Origin: Cliona cf. orientalis
Lineage: Eukaryota; Porifera; Demospongiae; Clionaida; Clionaidae
NCBI GenBank assembly: GCA_963930775.1
Contig: OZ005689.1
Location: 10,757,079-10,821,078 of the forward strand
Direction of reading: 5' to 3'
Length of the DNA: 64,000 nucleotides
The notes under the pieces were generated by a model. That model did not search any database, was not told where the DNA came from, and worked only from the letters and a program-made list of their open reading frames with translations. Below are positions 37,345 through 49,000 of this stretch, piece by piece; position 1 is the first letter of the stretch, and each line of letters opens with the position of its first letter. The position numbers were made by a program, and so were the translations under genes.

Positions 37345-38205
37345 TTATTATTATGATAATATTATTATGATAATATCAGGAGCACTATAATATTATTATA
37401 CTATGACATACTAGTGCGGGTGGACTTAACATTCACTCCTTTTTTCTTCAGCGACAATCACTGCCTTCAGTAGCTACTGATGGGGAAAGAACTATGGAGT
37501 TTGGTAATAATATTATTATAACTTTTTTAACTCTAAATTTAATAATTATGGATACCTGAGATGTAGCTGCAGTCATGCAGTGAGTGGTGGAGCAATACAT
37601 TACAATACATTGATGCTAAGTGTTGTTGAGAATCTTTGTTTACAGATTCCCCGTCAATCAGAGGAGACCCAAGCTGTTCTGCATCCCTTGTTAGTCCTAT
37701 AGTTAGAGGTACATTCTGAATCATTGACCATTATCAGTTCAATTAATATAATTTGGTGGTATGAGTCCTAGCTCTGTTGCTATTGTATATTATGTAACAG
37801 TTATTGTTGTATGTATAAGCATCCTTAAGTATACATGATTCATGACCTGTTATTATGCAGTGACAGATCTGATCACCAAATCTATATAATGACCATTATG
37901 ACATTGTATAAGAATCCTTATTCCTATAGGTATTGTAGCGGTCATAGTGATGTTGTTTGTTGCTGGCATTACTGTAACAGTTGTAACTGTCGTATACCAT
38001 CGACAAAAGCTACACCTCAGGAATCAAGAGACCCCACAAGGTAATTGTTTTGTTCAGATGTATTTTTTGGCATCTCCACTAATACTAAGTATAGCTGCAG
38101 TTTACAAGGAGCCATATGAGGGGGCTACCACAAACGGAGCATGCAATGGATGAGTGCCCTGCTAATAGAGTGTTGACGAAAATTAATGAGAGTTCGCTAT
38201 TGTAA

Positions 38206-40089
38206 TCTGATCGATATGAGTGACAAATTATTGTAAACACATACCAGCATCATAAGAGATAATTATTATTGTAATGTTAACGTTGTACATGACAATAATT
38301 GTACATGTTAAACTAGTCTCAGATGGATTTTATCATCATGAGTGTTTGTTGATACGTACCTCAGTCAAATTCTTATTGTGTCCAATCAACAAAATCATGC
38401 TGATATGCAGTAATGCTGGGCTTTAGCTGGTTGAGTATCTACTACTGCTTTCCTTTCATATGATCCACTTGACTTAATATACACACTTAAATTTGTGACA
38501 GTGTTATATATTTAATTTCTGAACAGTTCTTTCAGGACACACACACCTCCAATAATGTACATTATACGTAGCTAGTTTCTATGTGGTTGCTTAGACATTT
38601 AAGGTACTATATATTTCATATAGACCCTCTTTTTAGGGCTCATAATAATTTTATCCATTAAAATTAATATTATAGTTTCTGAGGGCCAGGGCAAACATCC
38701 ATGGAGTTCTCGAGGGCTAAACACAATCATGTTTTAAGTTATTGTATCCATGGGCTAGAAAATGGTATCCCTCACTTTGTATGCAGTATAATTATATTAT
38801 AGAAGCACTCACTACTGGTGAAGAGAGTCTTAAAATGCCATGAGAAGTGTCTTAATAATTTGCCTGGGAATGCATAGGACCACAGAACATGAAAATTCGA
38901 TCCTTGAAAAGGGTCAAGAAAGGGTTTAAAAATGACCAAAAAACAGTCAGAAAAATTAATGGTCTTAAAATTGGACAACTTAAGGTACTTAAAAACTACT
39001 GAAGAGGGGTATGAAAAGAATAATGTGTAGAAATCAATAGAGATCTTAAAGGTGTCTCAAAAATTTAATAGCTTACAACTGTCTTAATACTATATGAAAA
39101 TAATCTTAATTTATAGTATCAAAACAGTGAATAGCTATCTTAACAGTGTCTTACAATGATCTTACTTGTGTCTGAAACAAGTATTAAAATGTGTGTTCAT
39201 GAGTCCAGTAGTGAAACCAGCAAATAAACAACCGATGACGGATGGCTCGAGTCACGGAACCATGGCTAGTAGAATCAACCAGTACTTCAGCTTTCCATAA
39301 ACAGAAGACAGTCAGATAGCTTCAAAAACAAATAATAATAGTTTCACTGTTCAACAAACTCGGGCAATGGCTATTCAGACTTGGACTAGCAGTTCACTTG
39401 CATGCAGTTGAACTTGCCACATTTAGAACTTCCAGATCGAGCGATAACTAATAATTATTAAATTGGTTCCTGATTAGTGTCAATTAGTGTGCATGTGTTT
39501 CGTAGTTCTGTGTAAACAATGTCTACAGTATACATGTGGTATGTAGCATACGCGTGTGCAACCATGGTGCAATCGGCATTGGCACTGTGCTGATGCACAC
39601 GCAAATAATATAGTAGGTATGATGATGTGACTGCTAGTGTGAACTAACGTGACAATGGCTCTGTTACAGTACATGATTGGTCAAAGTAATAGCCAGAGGG
39701 AGGCTATTACTTTGTACCCCTCAGGGAGGGAAAATATCCCAGTTATACCCTGGCTGATATAATGTTATTCAAAATAATATGATAAATACTTATAGCTATA
39801 GACCACATGTAAACCATTAATATCTCAATATTGGGTATTGTTAACTTTTTACAGTAGCTAGCTATAGTAATTGCTCATGCATGATTGACATGACATTGTG
39901 CTCATTGCATCTACGCACAGATTCATACCTAGTGTACACGCTATATGATCATGAATAATTAGTATTAAAATTTTAGCTATATAATACTATATAGCATAAT
40001 AATTATTATTATAATACAATGTCGTATAATAATGTTTCTTACTATGGTACTGATGCAATTCTAAACAATTGTTATTGTGGCCTTAGACC
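38206..40089. other. Spacer between receptor array and kinase gene
   Basis: 38,206-38,780 resembles the tails of units A and C. 38,800-39,480 has AT-rich, repetitive TCTTAA/CTTAAAA-type text without an open gene. I see no conserved gene here; the poly(A) signal of the minus-strand kinase gene should lie near its right end. Confidence 0.4.
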
Positions 40090-43000
40090 TCACTCTTTAG
40101 ATGTCTCCTTACAAAGGGGCACGTACCCTGCCGTAGTCTCCATGGTAGCTGATAGAGAAAGAACTAGCTCAGAGAAAAGTGGACGCCGTTTGGGCTCGAC
40201 TTCCCAGCACTGTGACATAAACAAATACCTATATTAATAGTATTAATCAGAGTATACAATTGATTGTAAGAGCATCATAAAAATTAATATTACATGTGAT
40301 CGCTGCAGGCAGAATTTTCTGGTTTGTCCAAACTTTGTCCATTTTTGAGTAACCAGAGGAGATCAGACACGTTGACACCAGGATAAGGGACTTTCCCTCC
40401 GCTGAAAATTTCCCAACAGGTCACTCCATAGGCCCACTTCGATAAAATTAATTATGTATATATATATATACCATAGTTAATAGCACAATGGTTGATCTTA
40501 CTACATCTGATTTTTCAGAGAAGACATGATCTTCCAAGCTTTCTGGAGCTAACCATCTCAGTGGGAGCTTGATAGCCACTGATTCATCCTGTCGAAAGTA
40601 TTCTTTATTCCCTAACATTTCAGCAAGTCCAAAATCTGCCACTTTGATGATCAAATTCATCCCTATCCTTTGATAATAATAATAATATTATGTGCAAGCA
40701 CAAAATAACAGACATAGGTTTAGGTATAGCTATTTGAGCAACTATTATTGTAAACATACATGCAGTTCCTTGCTGCCAGGTCTCTGTGAACTATCTTCAT
40801 GGATGCTAAATATTCCATTCCTTTAGCAACTTGAAGACACATATCCATCAGCTGTTTGATGACTGGTTTCATCTGGAGTAAAATTCTAAAGTAGTCACAT
40901 TAACTATAATCATAAAATTTCTGGCAGTTACATTATCTTCTGTCGGGGGTAAAAATATATTCCTGTTGTTTCTAAGATATGACAGAAGGCTGCCGTTTTC
41001 CATAAATGGTGTGATAATGAAAGGGGCAGGGCCTCCATCAACACAAATGCCAATTAGTCTGAGGATGTTGGGATGGTTTAAATCTTTCATTTTAATGCAC
41101 TCCTTCACAAGCTCTTCGCAGGTGGAATGATCATAGAATCCTATCATTCATGGTATATGCAATCTGAATATTACGTAGGTATTTATAATAATGCTATATA
41201 TAACCTTTTAGTGTTTTGATGGCCACAATATCAGTAGTGTCTTTGACAATATACCCCTTATAGACAATTCCAAATTCACCTGACCAAATGAAGAATGTTG
41301 AAGAAACATGCATGCATGTAGATCTACCTTAGTATCATTAAAGATAACTGCATGCATTTTAATTTAGCAATTGGACCTCAGTAGCATCATATCTGGAATG
41401 ATCTACACTGAGACATCAAAATATAAACCAAAATCGCTAAATTAAGTTGTATAGCTAAATTAATGCTCTCTTTTGATGTTAACTTTAACATCAAAGTACT
41501 ATATATAAGTTTAAAGTTCATTAACAATGGTATGCTCTTTAATTACCTTGTCCAATGCTTCCTGAAAGTTGGATATTGGAGGAAGAGATAACAAGAATAT
41601 CTGGAATGCTTAAAGTTTGTATAGCGAATGCCATTGGGTAAGTGTGATCAGTGACACACTTGACTGCAGCATAAATAATTAAAACTGTTCATAACTAACT
41701 TGCATCATGATTAACTATAGATCTAGCCATAACTTACGCTCTTCCTTTGATAGAGGCCTATATGAAATAATGAATCAGATGCACTATAATAATATTATAG
41801 TGTAAAACTCTCGGTGCATGCATGCATGTCCCCCAAACAAATGAAATCCATGTGACTTAAATCTTTACAAATTCATAAAATAGCAAGCTATAGTGGCGGT
41901 GGACATGGTAATAATAATATTATTATTATAGTATAACACATGATATGCACACTAACCATTGCCCTGCATGTTCCAAGCGTTAACAAGAACTTACAAGTTA
42001 GAATCACTTTTAATAACTACAATGGCTTGTAACTTCTTCTTTCTGTAGGCCAACATCCCCCCTATAGCTGCCACTGCCATGATGATGATGATGAACGATC
42101 CACCAAGGACACCACCAACTAGAGCTTCATTAGGAACTATTAAAGACACTGTATCAGGATATAGGGGCCGCATGTTATTATTAAATTTTTCAGAAACATT
42201 TGAAATCAATTGCACAATGTGCGTCAGGCGCGCGCAAGCGCAGGCAGTATCGCTGGCCGCATAGCATCTACCATGCCCACATGCACAGCTGTCACACCGT
42301 TTGATCAGTCGAGCCTTACGCACCTTATGATGGCAGGTAAACACAAAAATGAAGACTAAATATTGAAAGAAGAAACAAACTGACGCTGCTGCACCGCTCA
42401 GTATCTTTGCGATGTCGATTTTGCTAGCTCTCTCGCCCGATCGCAGGCGCAGTGCTACACCAGCCGGTCAGGCACGGGTAACTAGTGGCATGATCCCGAC
42501 GTCATAAAATCACAATACGCGGAGCGCGTATACGGACATTCCCATTTTCCTGGCCCAGAAAAACATCACTAAATGTCACTGTTTCTATTTTTATCCACTA
42601 TAATATTATTATGCTGATACAGTTCCTTTAATAATATTACACAGAATGAACAGCATACAATGTCATAACTAGAGCTCTGTAGAGCACATATACGGAAGCC
42701 GAGAGGTGCAATCCGCCGCAATCCGACATCATCGCCGACGTTGTCGCCGACATCATCGCCGACGTTGTTGTCGCCGACATCGTCGCCGACGTCGTCGCCG
42801 ACGTTGTCGCCGATACCATCGCCGATATTGTCGCCGACATCATCGCCGACGTTGTCGCCGATACCATCGCCGACGTTGTCGCCGATACTATCGCCGACAC
42901 CATCGCCGATGCCTTCGCTGACGTCGACGTCGTCGCCGACGGTTATGTAGAAAATGGCGTATTTTAGGAAATATTTCCCTTAGACCTACTAAAAGGAACA

Positions 43001-46000
43001 TTTTACGCCAGTGTTCCTTTTAGACCTAGCTAAAGGGCCTGGGGAGATTTAAGGCCACATTCGCCGTTTTGTACATAGCGGCTACATTTTACGCAAGGTA
43101 TTTTGGCGCATATCTGCCCTTGTGTTTGAACATTATTATAACATAATAAAGGAAAGATTTTACGCCAACCATATGAGTAGCGTAAACGCTTCTCTTTATA
43201 ATACTAAACAAACACAAGGGCGAGTTTATGTGCTGCGAACTCGAGGCTCTTAATGCGGTGGGCGGGGCTGAGCATGCGTACTTTTTTTACATTAGTTATT
43301 GTGGGTGGAGCTGAGCATGCGCAGACGTTCAATTTTTAGACAGCCGCGGATAGCGATGATGACTTCGAACTCCCTTTTCTTCCAAGAGAGAAATTAACAG
43401 AGGATGGGGAAAATTTGCACAAGTAATATCTCGATCTGTGTATTTATACTAGCTATTATTATTGAATTGGTAAAACATATCACAATAGATGCAACACAAT
43501 TAGTGCATCCCCGCTACATGATGTAGCTAATATCCCAGTATGACATGCCCGAGGGAGAGACCACATCTTCCGAAGTACATTATTGTTGCATAATAGATCT
43601 ACTTATCAATATACTGTCAGCGACGTAGTTACGGTGCTGCTGTCTACCGAATGGCGATACTATCGGCGAAGATGTCGACGATGGTGTCGGCGAAGGTGTC
43701 GGCGATGGTATCGGCGATACTGTCGGCGATGGCATCGGCGAAGATATCAATGATGGTGTCGGCGATACTGTCGGAGATGGTATCGGGAAGGCGTCGACGA
43801 TGTTGTCGGCGATACTATATCTTGCTGCACCTGTTGTGGTGTGTCTCATCAAATCAATGATAAGAATAATGACCATCGGCGACGACGTCGGCGAAGGCAT
43901 CGGCGATGGCGTCGGCGACAACGTCGGCGACAACAACGTCGGCGACGACATCGGCGACGATGTCGGCGACAACAACGTCGGCGATGATGTCGGCGACAAC
44001 GTCGGCGATGGTGTCGGATTGCGGCGGATTGCACCTCTCGGCTTCCGTACACATACCCCGCGCGCTCTGTAGTCACTGTAGCGCCTAGCGTAGTATTGCA
44101 ATACTCCGCGGCAAATTATCACTGTTTTATGACCTGACGACCTTTTCCAACACTGAGCTTGAGCATGCGCAGTCACATCAGCATACTATTATGCTAAAAG
44201 GTGGGTGTGGTCGATAAACCACAGGCATGCTGAACAGAAAATGCACGATTTGTAGCACCAGTAAGCCTTTTTGAGCAATTCGAAGCGTGTACAAACCACT
44301 TTTTCACCGATATCTACTGATTGGTTGTGCTTACAGCACGCATAGACGCCTAGAACGCGAGATCTGGCGATTTTCGTGCCGACAACGACGACAACGACAA
44401 CGACGACAGAAAGACAAACCGATTGCTTTACCCCTTGCGCATGCGCGCGGGGTAATAAGGGTAGATCAGAATGCATTATGTACTAGTTAATGCACCGTAG
44501 CGAGTACTCTACGGCACGAGACCTACCCCCGAGTGCAATAATTTCCGTAGAGTACGAGCGTATACGGTGCATTAACTGGTTTGTAGTATGGGATCAGAAA
44601 TTTAAAAATTCCGGGGTCACGTTTGCTTTTGAAAAAAGGCAAGCAAGATGGCTGAGTGTAGCTCTACTTTCATAGCAGCGAGAAAGAAGAAAACACCGAA
44701 CTTATAAATGGCTGCATAGCAAAAGGAGAGCGGGAGAAGATTTATACAAGCAGTGAAGAGTATAAGAAGGTCGAAAGTATGGAGCTGGAGGAACTCGAAG
44801 CTTATCTCGCCGATGATCCCAGCTTCTTTCCAGAAGGATGGCTTGACAAGGAACCTAGCCCTCGCAGGAATCATCGGAGAGATAAGCTTCGAGTTCCTCC
44901 AATTCCATACTATCGACCTTTTTATACTCTTCGCTGCTTATAATCTTCTCCCAAACTCCTTTCGCTATGCAGCCGTTCATAAGTTCGAGCCCTCCCAAGA
45001 AGAAACTATTTCATTTGAATTGGTGAGATGGACTTTTGGCTACTTTTTTGCTGTTCAGTACTCAATATCATTCATGGCAATTCTTAATTTGCTGCCTTTT
45101 TGCTGTTCACTACTCAATATAAATCATGATTCTCAATTTGCAGTTCAATACTCCAGATCAGTCATGACAATTGTCCACAGTGCTCTATTTTCCCTAATTG
45201 GCATGACAGTGCTCTATTTTCCAACCACAGTGCTCTATTTTCCCTAATTGGGAAAATAGAGCACTGTGGTTTTACATGTAGTACAGTATGGCATTTAGAG
45301 TAACAGTTTTTCCTTTCATGTGTATGGCTTCCATACTACAAAGGTTAATATTGCTGTCGCTGCGTGATAATAATTATTGTACTACTTACCAGACCCCTCC
45401 CAATGCTTCTCGAGGGGCCTGGGGACGAGGCTACACCTCTTGGTGACGTTGACACAATAGACTTAATTTTCGAATGTTCAAGATAGATGATCGATAAAAT
45501 AAGCAGCGGAACCAAGCCAAGGACCTTTTCTTCTATGTTTTTTCCTCGAACTAACGATCGTGGCCATGCCCACTTAATTGTGTTCGCACATGTGTGCGGC
45601 TACTATTCCATACTAATTACGTCTCCTCGGATATACCACTTTTGATGTAACGCTTCAACCTCTAAATTTCAGTATGCTCCGGATGCTAAGGTATGTGCAC
45701 TTTCTGCATAGCTATACATGCCATTCCTGATGCTCTATCTGTGCATGCTATGCAAGCTGACAGTGTATGTATGTACGGTACATGAACGTAAAGTGCAACT
45801 ATATCTAATTTGTAGCTGGTGGCGAAGAGAAAATTAGTTCAAGATGAATTCATTTCAAGTATTTTGTATTCCATAGATGATTTATTTGTCCGAAATGGAC
45901 TTTGCTAAAGTTTAAGCATAAAATACACGTCTACTTAATCACCAACTTAAGCTATAGTCAGCACAAAAAAATTAAATTTATAGTTCCTGGAGACAGTTAG

Positions 46001-49000
46001 CCAATTGTTTTATGTGCAAATAACATTGAGCTAATTATTGCTACTCTGCTTCCGCACAGTAAGTAGTCTACACCCCCGAGAACCGTGCTTTACAAAACTA
46101 TCTTTCACAATTATTGTTTGGTCGAACGATCGTACGAACATTCTAAATTTTACTTGGCAGTGGACTAAACTGCACTTAGCTAATCAATTAATCAATGCTA
46201 ATTTTTGGGAGAGTAATTGTAGTTTGTTTGCATGGACAGCTAGCAATAATTATTACTAATAAAATTTGCACATCAGTGATTGTGTTTTAGCGTCTGGCAT
46301 AGGTGTCCTAATAGAAAGTGCCATCTATGAAGCCATACATATGATTTTGGCATTAACTACTCATCTATTATTCTAGTTTGTCCTAATTTTTTTTCTCAGA
46401 TGAGATCCAATTAGGTTTTGGACTGTAGAATATTTAATGTGCCAACGCGGTAACCAATGTCAACAAAACTCCACCTGGATAATTAGCACAACACTGTCAT
46501 AGCGTGTGGGTGCAAGTAAGACGATGAATAGTACCGTAGTGTCCCGGGTAAACGTCCATGGGCGCTTAAACATAAATTGCGATGTTGGCCTGCATGGGCG
46601 ACTTACCTGGGATATAACTTCCATACACTTTTATACAAGCTGCTAAATTGACCCCTTGAAATGCAGTACATGGGTGCTTACCCGGGACACTAGAGTATAC
46701 TCCCTATTGCTGATCTTGCCTAGTCCACGCGATGTAGGAGGGAAGAAAATTACTATAGCTACAACTGATTTACTCTGGAAAGCAGCATTCAATTCAATTA
46801 AGGGGGCCATAGCAACTATCGTGTGTAAAGGATTTTCCTGACGCAAAAGTATGTAATTTGCTTACTGATGTCTCTAAATCATGAATATCCATTTATTCTA
46901 CTGACCTTGGTCTGGAGTTGTGGGAGTTGTAGGAGTTGTGGGAGTTGTAGGAGTTGTAGGTGGGATGATGCAGTTAGGATACTTGACCGGGTCTTGCATC
47001 AGAATGAATGAGTTGCTCCAGTTGCTCCATAACATAAACTCATTTAGAATACGAATCTACACAATGTCATAGTACAGTAGGAACTGAATGAGAGCAGGGT
47101 TGTAGCTAGCTCATATTCTAAAGGGGGTGGTGCTTAAAATATTAAAGCGTTATTCTGGTTTTAAAAACCACATGAAACAAAACCAAGGTCAGAAAGGAGG
47201 GTGTCCACCCTCCATTTTACCCTCTGGCTACAACCCTGAATAGGTAAGATTAATTGAATGGAATCTGTCAGAGATATATATACTTACCTGAGCATAGTAG
47301 CAGAGGGTACTTGAATTTACACTGTGCAGCTGGTCTGATATCACTTTCGTCCGGTCAGCCTGAGATTCAGAAATTCAGTGCAATTATGAATATTCCCATC
47401 AATGTTTCAACATGCACTGTTGATAGCTAGGATATCTTCTTTTGCATCATACACTATTGAACATGCATCAGTGGGATAGATTCTCGAAACATAGCTGCAA
47501 GTAACCAGCATCTAGACTGATCTGCGAATGAAGTCACACCCTTCATTATCTCGATCTAAAAGCTGGCTGACCGGCACACTTGAAAGAAGGCTGTTTAGCG
47601 ACGAAGAACTTCTGTTTCGGGAACTTATTTTAGAGGCTAGTAGGTTTATTGTTGGTAGTTATGGAGTGCCATAGTTGACAAAAATCATGATTATAAAATT
47701 GTATCAAATTTTCCATACGTCTCGATCACTGATGTCCATGTGCCGATCATCGATGTAGACATTTCGATCTTGAATGGCTATGTTTCGATCATTAAGCTGA
47801 TCAGCTAAGCGCTCAAGCAGGTCCTAGATCTTGGATGCGCGTGCCACTGACATCAGTCTCATGACTTCACCATGGCAATACCGTATGAGCATGCGCATTA
47901 TATGACAAAATGGTAAATCAAACACACCCACTCGCAAAATCTGCTGTAACCACCCACAATTAATCACTGTCCTGATAGCACCAAATGAGCTCGAGTGTGT
48001 CACAGACATGCATGCTCCAAAATGGAGTGGATTTATACTTGAACCAAGGTAAGTGGTCAGAGTAGTCTTGAGTTAGCCCTGGAAAACAGAAAGGAAGAAA
48101 GAAAGAAAGAACGACAAGTGGCTATTTTTATACATAGCTATTTCAGGCATACCTCAATGTTTCTATGGACGTGTGGGGGCTTGATAGATACTTTTATATA
48201 GATGACGAATATAAATGTTAAAATTTAAGTTATTAGCATTTCTGTATGCATTATATATGGCATACCCCGGCCATCCCTATTATAGAATCTACCGACTCTA
48301 TGATAGGGGTGATCAGCTCACCGAGGTGAACTCTTTCTGTGTTACTATGTTGAATGGTGACGCCTCAATGTTGAAACTGACTGGCGTGTGTAAAACACGC
48401 ACTTGGTAACCTTTGACCTCACCGTACGTCGCATCGGGAAGGTCCCAAGTGAAGTTGAGATGCAGTCGATTGTTTGAGTCGATACTAAAGTCATTAACTT
48501 CAATGTCATTTTTATCGATGGGATGGGGGGCACGTGGAAGGGTCTTTTCGACGCACTGTTGCTTAGTGGGTAGTTGTCGATTTTGATAACTCTCTTTAGC
48601 CAGTGGTTGAACCTAAGTACATGTACGTATGTATACAGAAGGACATGTGCATAATGGGTGGGCAGAGTCCAAAGAGGGTTGAGTAATGCAAAATTATTCA
48701 TAAACATAAGCCAGAATCAACCAGTGATCCCCTAATTAAACACAATATTACCGTAGGTCAGGTTTTAATTGCGAGTATCTATTAAGTGCGAATTGTGAGT
48801 TTTTCTACGTTTCGCATGCAATTAATAGATTCGCAAATATAAAATTAATGTGCACGTATACTACAGTACGGTACGGGGTCTTCCATCGCAATTAATGGAT
48901 TTGCAATTTGGCCTGACTTGACTACAACGCAATTATTAAACTACGCAATTAAAACCCGTCCTACGGTATTATACTTTAATCCTTCTAAGTTTTAGGCCAC

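Larger units (their letters stand above)
33888..38205 (+). pseudogene. Type-1 Ig/FN3 transmembrane receptor, copy G (broken)
   Basis: Exon equivalents: Ig 33,888-34,207; FN3-like 35,941-36,243; 36,371-36,447; 36,536-36,758; 37,452-37,503; 37,646-37,708; TM 37,930-38,040; tail from 38,095. The three middle exons (35,941-36,758) are intact and join in phase (FLWPGYYIRNYNISV ... APLDEFDVSATVFF-like ... SYQELSIAIN). Lesions: the Ig acceptor was lost with the upstream inversion; a 4-base gain near 34,137 leads to TAG; a 4-base gain (AGCT) near 37,470; and a deletion in the tail after VYKEPYEGA removes the SRLPQ codons and shifts the frame. A 1.6 kb composite element lies in the first intron. It is the last unit of the array, with no type-2 gene after it. 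Confidence 0.77.
42149..46915. other. 4.8 kb repeat-filled intron of the kinase gene
   Basis: The intron between the stalk exon and the TM exon. It holds a CpG-rich foldback element, a repeat shared with 57,910-58,235, two palindromes and a TACCGTA MITE. Positions 45,440-46,500 show no gene or clear repeat. Confidence 0.65.

Noticed and set aside
40019..40237. Plus-strand open frame of 72 codons
   Set aside because: It is antisense to the last kinase exon (40,090-40,228), which has the [10 protein letters not shown] motif and correct splice phase.
42149..42344. Cys-rich extension of the kinase TM exon on the minus strand ([11 protein letters not shown])
   Set aside because: The acceptor at 42,149 (GATACAG) gives perfect phase with the 46,916 stalk exon, so this stretch is most likely intron that happens to be open.
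42637..44088. Long open frames in both strands reading [25 protein letters not shown] and similar
   Set aside because: They are translations of the GTCGGC/GCCGAC hexamer arrays in all frames; no start context, splice partners or conserved protein.
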